Below are positions 27,267-41,389 of a stretch of 64,000 nucleotides of DNA, in pieces (the stretch's first letter is position 1; every line of letters starts with the position of its first letter). The stretch lies in contig CM043868.1 in the NCBI GenBank assembly GCA_023846275.1, positions 20,431,755 to 20,495,754 on the forward strand, given 5' to 3'. Below the pieces are notes generated by a model. That model did not search any database and had not been told where the DNA came from. It was given only the letters and a program-made list of their open reading frames with translations. The DNA comes from Vanilla planifolia. Lineage: Eukaryota > Streptophyta > Magnoliopsida > Asparagales > Orchidaceae. Both the position numbers and the translations under genes were made by a program.

Positions 27267-30200
27267 CCCCTTTTTGAACTTAATTTTCTTTCATCTATCA
27301 TTCCAAATAAGCTCTTGAATTTGTTGAAAAGATTCACTCCTATTGATTTAGTAAAAATATTAGCAACTTGATCTTGTATCTTTACATAAGTTAACTCCAA
27401 TTCTTTATTCTTCACATGCTTTCGAATAGAATGAAAACAAATATCAATATGTTTACTTTTTGCATGATATATTGGATTCTTTCCTAAAGCAATAATAGAT
27501 TTACTATCAATATAATTTTTTTTTTGCATTACCTTATACATTTTAAATCTCTTTTAACAAATTTTGAAGCCATATAGTATGACTAACACAAGTAGAAGCT
27601 GCAACATATTATGCTTCACAAGTTGAAAGCGTGATAATATATTATTTTTTAAACATTCATGAAAATACAATATTTCCAATATAAAAGGCAAATCCATAAG
27701 TGCATTTTCGTTCATCAATGTCTCCACCACCCCAATCATTATCCGTGTATCCAACAAGTTGAAATATGTTAGAATATGAATAAAAATTTTCATGATTTAA
27801 AGTATCTCAAATGTAGCATAGAATTCACTTTGTTGATTTTAAATGTTATTCTTTCAGTTCATCCATAAATCGGCTTACTAATCAAACTCAATAAAGAATG
27901 TATGATCTTGTGCAAGTCAAATACCATAAACATCCAATCAAACTTTTATAAAGAGTGAGATTTACTATATTGTCTTCATCATATCATGATAATTTTACTC
28001 TACAATCAATCAGAGTATTGACTGGATTACAATCTTTTATCTTAAACTTCTTAAAAATCTCTTTTATGGCATGCTTTTGTGTGATAAATATATCTTCTTC
28101 AAATTGTTTAACTTCTAATCCAAAAAAATAAAATATTATACTCATTTCTATCATTCCAAAATCTTTTGTCACAGTTTTTTTAATTCTTCATTTAATTTTG
28201 AAGAATTACCTGTAAAAATAAGATCATCCACACACAAATAAAACAAATAATATTTGTTCTTTCTTTGTTTTCATATATAGAGCATATTCAAATGGATATT
28301 GAATAAATCCATTGTCTTTAAAATTTGAGTCGATTCTTGAGTCTAAACTCATTGTGCTTGTTTTAAGCATAAAGTGTTTTTTTAATTTCAAAACGTTTTC
28401 TTTTTGTCATTTTTTTTATATAACCCATAGGTTGTTCACTGTAAACCTCTTCCTCTAAATAGTCATTTAGAAAAGTTGACTTTACATCAAGTTGAAAAAT
28501 TTGTCATTTATTTTGAGTTGTTATTGCAAGTATCAATGGAATAGTTTCTATTTGAGCAATAAAAGCAAAAATTTCATTGTAATCAATCCCCACCTTTTAA
28601 GTATAACCATTTACTATAAGTCTTACCTTGTATCTTTCAACCTCTCTTTATGTATTCTTCTTAACTTTATAAACCAATTTTACACTAATAAGTTTATGTC
28701 CCTTTGGTAAATTAGTAAGCTTTCATGTTTTATTCTTTGTAATAGAAAACATCTCTTCATACATGACCTTCTTCTATTTCACATTTTTATTGCATCATTA
28801 AAAGTAATAATTTTTTCATTAGCAAAAAGACAAATAAGATTAAGAGGACTTATTATCTTATATAGATCATGAATGCTTCTAGTCCATTTTATTGTAGGAT
28901 CTTCTTAATCTGATGATGATGATGATGATGTAGAAGATGATGGTGGTGTAACTTCTCTATTTTTTTTAATAATTTGCTATTCTTCTTATATCATTATTGA
29001 GTTTCTTTTTCAATCCCACATGCCATCTTCCTAAAACACCACATCATAACTTATAATTTTGTTCTCGTTTAGTACATAAAATTTGTAAGCATTAGATCTT
29101 GCATTGTAGCCAATGAAAAGGCATGAAATGCTCTTATCGTCTAACTTGATCCTCTTTTGATCGGGTATGTGTGCATAGGCTATGCATCCAAAACTTTTGA
29201 AGTTTGATACATTTGGCTTGAATCCACTCCATGCTTCTTGTGGAGTTAATCTTTCCAAATTTTTTATTGGACATTTATTCAACAAATAAACTGCACAATT
29301 CACAGCCTCCGTCCAAAATTCTTTAGACATTTTCTTAATATTTAGCATGCTTCAAACCATATCAAGAATGGTTTGATTCTTTCTATCTATTGTACCATTT
29401 TGTTGAGATGAATATGGTGTGGTTAAAGTTCTCCATATGCCATGAGCTTTAAAATATTCTTCAAACTCCTTAAACGTGAATTCATCTCCTTAATCTAATC
29501 TCATCATCTTAATCTAATAACCACTTTGGTTTTTTATCAAGAATTTGAACTCTTTGAATGTTTAGAATGCTTCTAACTTTTATTTTAAGAAATAAACCCA
29601 TGATTTTCTAAAATCATCAATAAATGTTAAAAAATAATGATAACCTCTAAATGAAATTAGAGTAATTGGTTAATATATGTCAGCGTGAATAAATTGAAGA
29701 GATTTGTGTAATTTCTTGAAGGACTCTTTTGGAAAACTTATTCTATCATGCTTTCCAAGTATGCATCCTTCACATAATTTATTTGGTATGTTGACGTATG
29801 CATATCCTTTATCATTTTCTTTTTTGATAGAAGTTTAAGAGCACCAAGTGCCATAGCTAAGAACTGTCTTTTATATAAGTATTTTAACATTTAGTAACAA
29901 TATACTTAATATTAAGAACAAACATGAGATTTTCTCCATATGAACATGTGTAATAAGTTTATTTTTAATCCTTAAATAAATACTTCTATTGCTTATATGA
30001 ATGTCAAATTCTTTTTCTAATAATTGTTTAAGGCTAAGAATTTTTATTTTCATCTTTAGAACATAATAAAAATTGGAGATAAATTGTTAAGTGGCATCTT
30101 TGAGTTGAATAAAAAAATCTTACCAATATTATTTACTTGTACTTTGGAAGCATCTCCAAATAAGACATGGTCATCACTAATTCATTTAGCTCCATAAAGA

Positions 30201-31286
30201 TTTCTTTATTCCCACATATGATTACTTGCTCTGGAGTCCAAGTATCATAAATTTTGATCTATAAATTCTCTTTCTCTTTTGCTAACAAAAGTATTTCCTC
30301 TTCAATATTTTCTTTTTTAACATAATTGACTCTTTCATGCAATTGACTAGAAGGATTTGACCAACAGTCTAAAGAATAATGCCCATATTTATTACAATTA
30401 TAATATTGAATATTGCTTTCATCATACCTTTTACCTCTTCCACTTTGACTTTTTTCACCTCTATATTAGTTGTTTTCTTCATGGTGATTGTAATTACCAC
30501 ATCCTTACCCATGTCCATGTATTTCACGACCTTGAACATTTCTTCGACCATGTTCACGGCCATGACAATGAATGCAACCTTCTTGATTACTTTGTTCTTC
30601 TTTTGTTTCATTCATCGTAATGCTAATTTGAACATGTTCTAATGGTTGTTTGCTTCTCTTTTGAATACAATAATCATGGGCTTGAAGTGAACCCATAAGT
30701 TCTTTAATCTTCATGGTGTCTAAATCTTTAGATTTTTCAATAGTTGTTATAACATAATCATATTTACATGATGATGATCATAAAATTTTCTCTACCACTC
30801 ATTTATCTTCAAATGGTTCCCTATTCCTTTTTAGTTGGTTAACTATAGTTAACACCCTTGCAAAATACTCTGAAATACTTTTTGATTCCATCATTTTCAA
30901 GGTTTTAAATTCACCTCTCAAAGTTTGGAGACATATATTTTTTACTTTATCATCACCTTTATATGCAATTTGCAAGCTTCCAAACTTACTTTTCATTATT
31001 CGCATAGCCACTTCTCAAATGCAACCTCGTCTAAGCTTTGATAAATGAAGAAAAGTGTTTTATTATTTTTTTCTTAACTATGCTAGTATCATCTTTTGAT
31101 TTTATGTAAGAATGACTTCATCTTGAACCTCTTCATACCCTTTATCAAAAATTTCTCAAATATCTTGACTCTCAAAAATGCTTTCATCTATATACTATAA
31201 TTATCATACTTATTAGTAAGACGAGAGATAAGAAGTACATTACTTATCATCTTTGTGAGATCTTTCTCTGTGTTCTGATACCAATT

Positions 31287-31561
31287 TGTTGCCAGAATAG
31301 TACTCCAAACCAAATACGAGTTTAAGGTAGAAAATGAATAAGGTGGAAACAAAGAAACAAATTTTTTTACTTCATCATGTAATACAATGTTACAACTACA
31401 TATACATATATAATCATAAGAAAATTTTAGAATTAAACTAACTTTGATCACAACTAACCTACTATAAATAATGACTTAACTAAATTTAACTACTACTATC
31501 ATAAAGTCATGAACCATCACCAATTTTGACCAATTATATGATTTATAACCAACTTTGATAA

Positions 31562-31594
<33 letters not shown>

Positions 31595-31601
31595 TCTAAT
31601 A
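31287..31601 (-). repeat. 5' LTR of copia element E
   Basis: Paired with 26915-27266 and bounded outside by GTTGT. Its inner end lies three bases from the primer-binding site. An AT microsatellite occupies about 31570-31593. Confidence 0.85.
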
Positions 31602-31762
31602 GTTGTAGTTGGTAATATATTGTAGCTTCATCTTATGCAACATTAGCACTCGTGGATCAAGGAAAGCTGACATATATTTTCATATCCCAAATATTTGGTT
31701 TGCCCTAATGGTGATATGCTTTGTAGGTTCAGCCTTTAGTAACCAAAATCAATTGGTAATAG

Positions 31763-31896
31763 TTAAAACATAATTCTCCAAATGATATTATAGTTGAACA
31801 TAGTAACCAAAATCAACCTGTAGATGCTACAATGATCAAGTCAATAGAAAGCATACCATGTTGTTGTCATTGGCCACAACTTTCGATTGTTGCATC
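31763..31896 (+). pseudogene. Unidentified host gene relic, part 2
   Basis: A plus-strand frame open from 31763 to the edge of element B, about 44 codons, reading SIESIPCCCHWPQLSIVA near its end. It lies between two copia insertions, E to the left and B to the right. Across element B, after one copy of the target duplication, the same frame stays open in 36995-37117. That shows the coding-like stretch existed before B inserted. A short block (GTAACCAAAATCAA) occurs twice just upstream, at about 31739 and 31804. No domain is recognised and no function is proposed. Confidence 0.5.
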
Positions 31897-32296
31897 TGAT
31901 AAAAATAAAGAGAAACAAAATAGATCTTGAATTGTAAACAACGAACTTGCATTAGAGAGTATTTTGGAGAAATTAGAAAATGGTGACAAAAATCCTAAGG
32001 TGTGAGAAGAAAAAATTGATGAATTTAATTTAATTCTTTCGTAACAGCATAACAAATATTACACCATTTTATAAGAAAATAATCACCCAAATATTTGTTT
32101 TTAATTCAAAAATTTGTTCCTAACCTATAAGATAACTATCAACTTAAAATTCAAGTTTATTTAAATATTTAAACACTTAAAATGTGCTAAAAATACTTAA
32201 AATATGTTAATAAATACTTAAAATATGTTAATAAATACTTAAAATATGTTAATAAATACTTAAAATATGCTAACAAATACTTAAAATTTACTAACA
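31897..32296 (-). repeat. 3' LTR of copia element B with internal tandem array
   Basis: About 400 bases, roughly 43 longer than its partner. It begins, in element orientation, with TGTTAGTAAATTTTAAG and carries a run of about 21-base units at 32174-32296. Confidence 0.85.
32174..32296 (+). repeat. About 21-bp tandem repeat within the LTR
   Basis: Five to six units of a motif like ACTTAAAATATGTTAATAAAT stand head to tail, several nearly perfect. The partner LTR at 36633-36989 has fewer and more diverged units, so the array expanded in this copy or was lost in the other. Similar but shorter motifs occur in the LTRs of elements C and D. Confidence 0.85.
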
Positions 32297-34640
32297 TTAC
32301 TCTCCCTCAAAATTAAAGTATCTCCAAGCCTAATTGATTTCGTAATTTTTCAAACTTTTTCTCTCCAAGTAATTTAGTGAAAATATCAGTCACTCATTCT
32401 TTAGTACTACAATGTACCAAACTTATAATCTCTTTGTTGACATGATCAAGAAAAAATGATACCTTGTCTTAATATATTTGCTTTTCCTAAGTGGAATTAG
32501 ACTTTTTGCTAACTTGATGGCTAATATATTGTCAATAAAGATAGTTAATTTGACTCTTTTTATTGATGATGTAACTCCTGCAGTAAGTTTTGCAACCAAA
32601 TTGCTTCACAAACTATTGATGAACCTGTAATATACTCTATTTTACAAGATGTTAATTGATTTTCACATAAATACTGATGAACATAAGAAGAAATAATAAC
32701 TATTTGTATTCATCCTTTCATCTATATCACCTCCTTAATTATTATCAGAGTAACTAAATAAATCTATCCTATTTTGGTTAGTAAAATATAAACCATAATC
32801 AAGTATTCCTATAATATACTTTAGTATTCTTTTTGTAACTATCTAATATATTTCTTTTGGATTTTTCATATATCAACTAACGAGTCCAACAAAATATAAA
32901 ATATCAGATCTTATGATAATGAGGAAACAAAGATTACTCATAAGACTTTTGAATAAAATAGAGTCAATGCATTTTCCTTCTCCTTCCCTACTTATTTTCA
33001 TTCTCACATCAAGTGATGTTGCCATTAATTTGTAATCTCTCATTCTAAACTTCTTTAGAAGTTTAGTAGCATACATTATTTGAGAGATTTAGATTTTATT
33101 TGTCATTTACTTCACTTCTAAGCCAAAAAAGCATGACATTTCACCATTATCTATTGTGTCAAATCCATGTTAGTTCTTTTGAATTCTTGAAACAATTCAA
33201 AAGAATTTTTTATATAAAACACATCATCTACAAAAAGAAAAACTATAATAATATCATTATTAGTTATCTTAATATAAAGTGCATGCACAAATGAATATTT
33301 TTGAAATCTTTGTTATTGAAGATATCTATCAATCTTTGTATTCCATGCTGTTGTTGTTTGTTTAAATCCATCTAAAACCTTTTTCAAATGATAGACTTTA
33401 TGTGAATCACTCACTATTTTGTAATTAAGTTGATCAACATATACTTCTTCTTCTAAAATATCATTTAAAAATATATATTTAACATCAAGTTGGCATATCT
33501 TTCATCCATGATATGTTGAAAGTGCTAAAATCAATTTCATTGCATCAAATTGAGCAAGTGGAGCAAATACTTCATTGTAGTCTATACCATACTTTTGCTT
33601 AAAGCCTTTTGTCATAAGTCTTGCCTTGTATCTATCCAGTGTTTAATCTATTTTATGCTTGATCTTGTAGACCTATTTTACTCTTATGGGTTTCTTTTGA
33701 GGAGAGAGGTCAACCAACTCCCATACATTATTCTTTTCTATAAATATTATTTTTTCATTCATAGCTTTTTGTCAATTTATATTATGCACTACTTCATTAA
33801 AAAAAATGGGTTCATTACCAGCAAAATAACAAAATAAGTTAGAATACTCAGAAGTTTGCTCTTATTTCTCTTGTAGACTTTTCATCTTCCTATTTGAGTC
33901 AATAAGATGTGTTGTCTTTTGCATAATAGTAATTCTTAAGGGAGAGCATGCTAAAGAATTCAAATCATGTTTTTATTGATTTTGAATTTCTTCTTCTTGC
34001 CCAAGTGTGATAATTTTATCATCCTTCTCTTCCTTCCACCTTCAAGTATCTTCTTTTACAAATATAACATCGTGGCTAATAATAACCTTTTTGGTTAAAG
34101 AATTATAGAGTTTATAGGCTTTTGACTACTCACTATACCCAATGAATATGTATTTTTCATCTTTATCATCTAATTTTTTCTTAATGCATTAGATACCTAT
34201 GCATATATAATACAACATATCAAAATGAGAAACACTTGGTTTATATTCACTTCAAGCTTCTTGTGGAGTCCTATAATGCATAGCCTTATTAGGACAATGA
34301 TTCAATAAGTTAATCATGCAACTGTTTTTATCCAAAATTCTTTTGGTGTATTCCTCTCTCTCATCATTGTCCTTGTCATATCAAGGATAGAAAAATTTCT
34401 TCATCCAACCATTCTATTTTGTTCTGGAGTGTAACTTATGGTAAGTTGACGTCGCATACCTTCTTATATAATTGTATAAATTCATTTGATAATATTCACC
34501 AATTCTATCACATCTAAGGCTTTAAATGAATAACTTACTCTCTTTTTTTAACCTTTTATATTGTAGAAGATTTCTCCTTAACAAAATATCTCCATATTTT
34601 TCTACTAAAATCATCTATGAAAGTAATAAAGTATAGGTGT

Positions 34641-35072
<432 letters not shown>

Positions 35073-36632
35073 GACCATACCTTAGATGTCATTTCAAAGA
35101 ATCATTTGAAAGATACCCAAGATAACAAGCTTCACTTGTTAACTTTAATTGAAAAGGAAACATATGATTTTTTGACATCTTTACTTTAGTAATATTCCTT
35201 CTTTTTGAATCTTGCAAAAGAATATAACTATTCTCCATATATACAATATATCCTTCATCAATCAATTGCCCAAGGCTTAAAATATTATTTTTCATTTCAA
35301 GAATAAAATATGCATTTAAAATAATAATTAAAAACTCATTCTCTTTGTAAAGTTTTATGTTACTATTGTCTTCAACTTTCAACTTTGATGAGTCTCTAAG
35401 ATTCACACTTGCTTGCATATTTTCAATGTATCAAATAGATGTATTTTTTCGCACATATGATTGCTTGCTCCTGAGTCGAGAAACCATATATCTTCTCTTT
35501 CATTATCCTCTTTTTAGCCAATAATGATATCAACTCTTTTTGTGATGTTTCAATATAATTTGATTGGTTATTCTTATGCCAACAATTCAAAACATAATGA
35601 TCAAACTTATTACCATTGTAACATTCAGCATTTCTTCATTATCTTTGACCTCAAGAAGCATTATTCCTTCCATGCTTGTGTAGAGTGTAAAGTTGATTAA
35701 TTTTTTGTTGAGATTTGTTTTGAAAATGATCTTTTCCACATCTTTGATATGAACATCATCCTCTTCCCCTTTAATTTGAATTCTCTTTCTTCAAAGTACA
35801 TCTTTTTTCAAATTCAGTTTTGATTCCAATGCTTGATCAATAAGAGCAATTTCAGTTCTTTTCTTAAGTCGTTACTCATGCACTTGTAAGGAACTCATTA
35901 ACTCTTTAATAGATAATCTACATATATCTTTAGATTCTTCAATTGCTGTTATCACATTCTCGAACATAGGAGTTAAAGAACGAAGCACCTTTTCTATTAC
36001 ACATACATCATCAATTTGTTCTCCATTTCTCTTCAAGTTTATAATAGTAATTAATTGTGAGACAAGTCGGAGATAGTCTCATTTTTATTCATCTTTGACT
36101 GCTCAAAATCGCCTCTAAGGATCTGAAGACGTACAAGCTTTACACATTCAACACCTTTGAAGATTGTGTTGAGTTTATTCCAAACTTCTTTACTTGTAGT
36201 CGCTTCTGCAACTTTCTCAAAAGTGGCTTCATCAAACCCTTGACATATTAAGAACAATGCATTTTTATATTTTTTTATTTTATTTCGACAATTTCCTCTC
36301 CACTTTAGTAGCATTTGATTCTTCAAATCCATCGGTAATAATCTCCCAAAGGTCTTGTGAGCCAAAGACTTTAAATTGAATGCACCAATTATCATAATTA
36401 TCATTAGTCTATCAGGGAATGATTTGTTGCATAATTTCAGACATTTTAAATAAAAACACACTTTCAAACATTGCTTCTGTTTTCTACAAATGCACAATCG
36501 AACACTATGTCGCTTCTAGTTTTTGCACACCACGTTTTCTACAAACCGTACTTCTAAAGAGAGTTTTTTTACTCTTCTCACTTCGATGTCACAGTGTTCG
36601 ACCTTCTTCTTCTCTAAGCTCTCATAGCAGCT

Positions 36633-36989
36633 TGAAAGAAATTAAGTGAAATAAAATAGATCTTGAATTGTAAATGACAAACTTGCATTCGAGAGTATTT
36701 GGGAGAAATTGGAAAATGGAAGCAATAACTCTAAGGCGCGAGAAGACAAAAACAATGAATTAAATTTTTTTCATGCATAATAACATAATAAAATTTACAT
36801 TATTTTATAGGCAAATAATCACCCAAATATTTGCCTCTAATTAAAAAAAAATTTCCTAATCTATATGATAACTATCAACTTAAAATTTAAACTTCTTAAA
36901 ATATTTAAATACTTAAAATATGCTAACACAATACTTAAAATATACTATCAAATATTTAAATTGTACTAACAAATGCAAGTTTGCTAACA
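36633..36989 (-). repeat. 5' LTR of copia element B
   Basis: Paired with 31897-32296. It starts in element orientation with TGTTAGCAAACTTGC and ends three bases from the degenerate primer site. Confidence 0.85.
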
Positions 36990-36994
36990 ACATC

Positions 36995-37180
36995 AGGAGC
37001 AACACCACAGCTAAGCCAATCCCTCCATACTCACTTCCACAAGCATGGCCTTGTCTTGTCGCAATCATTATATAGGCTTCTTGTGAGACTCCGTGCAAAG
37101 GATGGCCCCGAGTTCATGAAAACTTCATAAAAGAACCATGGGGAGACAAAATTGTTTACCAGGAATTCCACGTAAAATAA
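36995..37180 (+). pseudogene. Unidentified host gene relic, part 3
   Basis: This resumes the frame that is open up to element B. It stays open for about 41 codons, including LYRLLVRLRAKDGPEF, to a stop at about 37118-37120. A second frame then continues with coding-like composition, ending ...KEPWGDKIVYQEFHVK at a stop at 37178-37180, which suggests a small frameshift in a dead gene. Base composition is clearly less AT-rich than the flanks. The protein family is not recognised. Whether parts 1, 2 and 3 are one gene is inferred from strand and order only. Confidence 0.5.
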
Positions 37181-37999
37181 ATAAATATTTTAACTATAAT
37201 AAACTTATCATTATTCTTATTTTTTCATAAAATAATTTCTAAAATATGTAAAAATAAAAACAAATGAAACTCAAAAACGAAGAAAATTTTAAAAGCCCAT
37301 TTCAAGGTGGCCATTTATCTTATATCCCAAAGGCCAAGTTAGGGGCCTAGTACCATCTACTTATTCTTGTAACAGTTGAAGTAGTAAAATGACACCCATG
37401 ACTTTAAAAGCCTGCAAAAGCTTTATCATCTCATTAGCTTAAGCATCTCTTTGGTTAGGCGAAAAGAAATATTCATATACTTAAATAGTTTGATATCATG
37501 TAGTAAACGAATCACTAGAATAATCATTATTGAGATCAAGTTTTGCTAAGTTTTATTTTCATTTAGAATTCAATTGGTAACAACTTAAAAAATTACTAAA
37601 AATTAAGAAATAGTAAACTATTACAAATATGTGTAAATGTTGAGGAAAAATGGGTTATCATTTTTTTTCAAAATCAAATAATATTAATTATCTATTTTAT
37701 TAAAAATTTGAAATATTTTTATAACAATAATCCATGTTTGACAACATTATATTTGATAACCTACTTTAAATTACTTTTATATTATATTAGAATTATGGAT
37801 AAAATTATATCTTAATTTAAAATAAAATATTTTTGAACATTACATTGAAAAGAGCTCATAATTTTTTAAGGCCTTAATAATTATTTATGAATTAAAAAAA
37901 GAATGTAAAACTAATTTCTACAAATTATTGGAGACAATTCAATAACTATGCACTTTAAGCTTATTGTCATACTTATGATAAGTTTTAAAAAGATTTTGA

Positions 38000-38160
38000 C
38001 TATGAAAGAGAGGCGATGCAATTGAGGAGAGAGAATCTGATGAGAGAGGGAGTGTGTAAGAGAGAACTAGAGAGGAAGAGTGAGAAGTCAATTGGAAGAG
38101 GGAATTGGATAGAGGGGAAGCTTGGTTGAAGGAAAGAAGCAATAGAGAAAGAGTTAGAAA
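38000..38160 (+). repeat. Purine-rich GA tract
   Basis: Imperfect GAGAGA and GAAGAG blocks dominate about 160 bases, in contrast with the AT-rich flanks. Such tracts can lie near plant promoters, but no gene is recognised beside this one. Confidence 0.6.
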
Positions 38161-40514
38161 ATAGTAAAGAAACCAAGAGGAGCTTTAAATGCTGTTATTG
38201 GAGATCAAAATGGAGAAGACTACAAGAGCGATGTCTAGCAAGAAATAAAGGAATACCAATTATATGTAAAGAAGTTGAGTTCTTTTATTTGATATAGTGA
38301 AATTTGAATGAAAATTTATGGGTTGTAACTTATGATGTTCATTAGAGTTTAGATTGTGGGGATTCAAAATGAGTTTAGAAGTGAAACAAGTCAAAATTGA
38401 ATATATTTAAGGAGTTCATTTCAGTTTGAATAAGGAACGTGCCATATGTTATATCCAACATATGGTATTTTCAAGGTTGAGTTGATTCAACAAGTAGGTA
38501 TGACTAAATATATGTACAACAGGTTAGCTCTAGCATGTATAATAAATTATCTAAAGTTAGTGAGAACAAAGGACCATAATTTTTGTTAAAGAGTATTCAG
38601 TATAATTAAATATATAGTACAATGAGTTCATCATGCAATATATTAAATAAAGTAAACATAAAAGACAGGGGATTTTAGATTATGAGTGGAATGGACAATA
38701 TGTTAGTTGCAAAGTATTGTATGAAAGGTTAAGGAAAGAGAATATTAAGCAAAAAATAATGAAAACTTTTAGGAGAGTAGTATGATCTAATAGACAAACA
38801 TATGCTGTAGTATGAAAGATTATGTAGAAATGTAAATTATGTTCAAGTAATTAAACCATACATTGGTAGGTAGGAATAAGAAAATAGGAAAATGTTTTTT
38901 TGATTGTAAGGATGATAATTTGTGTTATATATAAAAAGAAATGTTTATATTTGATGTACTTATATAATATTAGGATACCAAGAAGGTAAAGGCATTATAA
39001 ATATTATTTTATCTTGGATTTAAATAAATAAATCTAACAATTATGACTTAAATATAATATTAAACTAATTTATGATTCTTTTATAAATTAGATATTTGTA
39101 TATGCTATTTTATATTATGTTCTATTACATGACATAATTATCATAGTGAAAGGTATTAGTATCACATTAACACATAATTTTATATTTTAATGGGCTGTAC
39201 ATTTATCTGTTTTATGATAAGTAAGATAAATGTGTGAAATCATGCATATTAATAAAAATGATTTATAAGAAAAAGGAAAATATATATATATAACATAATA
39301 TTCAACAAGGTTATACTATATTGAATAGAATGAAATTTGATAAAATTTAGATTTTTTAAGATATTATCCTCATTATATAATATAATATCATTGTTGCTCT
39401 ATGAAAAGTAATTAGAGCTACGATTATTTTGTTATTAGTTTCAGGATCTTATTAAATATGCTACTAATACTTTATATAAGATAATTAGATATAGCTTAAT
39501 GTCATATTTTATATGATATAAGATATATTACTAATATTTTTGCATAAAGTGATTAGGTACAAAACTAGAGACTGTATCCTATGAATAAATATGGTTAATT
39601 ATGTCTACAAGTAGAGATCATTTAGATGTATATACTATTATTATTTCATCCAAAAGATAATAGTAAAAAAAAATTAAACACTAAATTAATAAAAATATAA
39701 AAACTGATATAGTTGTTAGACAAAAAATGTCTTACATATTTTCTAGTTTCAAAATATATAAATTATATTTATTGTTTATCATGTTTTATTTTATCTTTAT
39801 TTATCATTAGATATTTATTTTTATATATTATTATCTTATTGATTTATTCTTTAATCTTTATAAATTCTTATTAGTATTTACATCATAAATATTACACACT
39901 GCACATAAAAACAAAGATTACAAGAATATAAATTAAAATATTACTCATTAGATGATGATGGATAATGTATTTTTTATTTTTGTGTATATTAAATTGTGTT
40001 ATATATATAAGTAATTGTAGTATATTAGTTGAGTTATTTTATACTTATTAATTGGTAGATTTCTTTATATTGTATGTATTATAATTAGACTTTTTTGTTG
40101 ATGGTTTAGTTATTAGTGGTTTAATTTGGTGTGAAAATATTTTATCATGAAATTGACTAGTTTTTGGATTTATTTCATAATCAATTCTCTAGCTTGGCTG
40201 TTAGTCATCCTCACGTATTTATTTGCTAATATTTATCTTTTATTTTTGGTAAATTAATATTATTTATATAATGACCCAATATTTTAATATTAATTTTAAA
40301 TAGTTCTAAATGATTTAATAAAGTGAATTGAGATCTGATTTTTGAAGTTGATTGAAATAATAATTCTAGGTATTCCCTTGTAAAATTTGTATTTATCATG
40401 TATATTATATTTGAAAAATAAATATACCATTAGATTGAGCTCATCAAGACGAATTCGTCGACATATGCTTTGTTGCAATTAGAGTTCATTTGATTTAATA
40501 TGAACTTATATGAC

Positions 40515-40576
40515 AAAAGAATTATTAATAACATATAATTTACGAATTTAATTATTAAAAAATTAACATAATAAGT
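40515..40576 (+). repeat. Dispersed repeat, copy at 52646
   Basis: About 62 bases align with 52646-52708, sharing the block ATTTACGAATTTAATTATTA and its flanks. The family is unknown. Confidence 0.7.
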
Positions 40577-41389
40577 AAAAAAGAGAAAAACCCCTAATTT
40601 GCGAAAGGAGTTTTATATATGATATAGAAGAGGAAATTACATTATTTAGAAACATTATTATAATGCATGATAATATCTTTATTTAAAAGATATTAGTCTT
40701 TGTTTAAAATAAAAATAATGTTCATAGTTAATAATGTGACACTCCACCCAATATTAATCTAATAAAACCCAATATACTACATTCAAAATAATTTAATATG
40801 TTAAAATAAAATAATCAATAAAATTTAGAAGATATATACAAAAAACAAACAAAGATAATGAAGAAATATGTCAACTCACAAATATCATTGTTAGCATAAC
40901 CAATTAAAAGAACAATGTATAAAACTACAAAGTACTTATACTAGATAGCATGAGGTGTAAGCTAAGGTAGATTAGATGTCTTGCATGCCCTCAAAACTAA
41001 GGATAAAAACAAAGTATTCTTTTGAAATTTTCTTAATTACATTTACATTTAAATATCCTTTGAAAACTAATGTTTTATATTAAATCTTTTTTTCTATAAA
41101 AATTTATTACTCAAGAATCAGTGACTTTCTCTTAATAAGTTTTTTTCAAATATATGAATAATTCTAAAATCTAACATACTTATAAATTGATATGTTGTTT
41201 GAAACATTTATAAAAATTATTATTATTCTCAAGAGTGCCCAAACAAAAGTTAACTTTAAGAATTTAAATATCAGGCTTTACAATCTCAAGCACTAGAGTT
41301 AATAAAATCTAGACAAACATAAAGTTAAATTCAAATCTATTGCACAACGAATCAAAATTATTTAGATTGCTAAAAAGTTTCACACAGTC

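Larger units (their letters stand above)
26915..31601 (-). mobile_element. Ty1/copia retrotransposon E (old fossil)
   Basis: A minus-strand copia element of about 4.7 kb with LTRs at 26915-27266 (3') and 31287-31601 (5'). The bases GTTGT flank it on both sides (26910-26914 and 31602-31606), a perfect 5-bp target duplication. A primer site for initiator tRNA(Met) lies at 31272-31283. Parts in element order are gag (about 30640-31240), a His/Cys-rich zinc-knuckle area (about 30380-30640), integrase (about 29030-29830), reverse transcriptase (about 28000-28780) and RNase H (about 27270-27830). The LTRs are about 80% identical by eye. There are dozens of breaks. It is the same family as element F and is inserted next to an open stretch of a host gene relic. 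Confidence 0.9.
37181..41389. other. AT-rich intergenic stretch, no gene recognised
   Basis: No coding frame or element end recognised. A purine-rich, GA-repeat-like stretch lies at about 38000-38160. A dispersed repeat copy occurs at 40515-40576. The segment 39360-39620 shows loose internal repetition that I could not resolve into units. Confidence 0.45.
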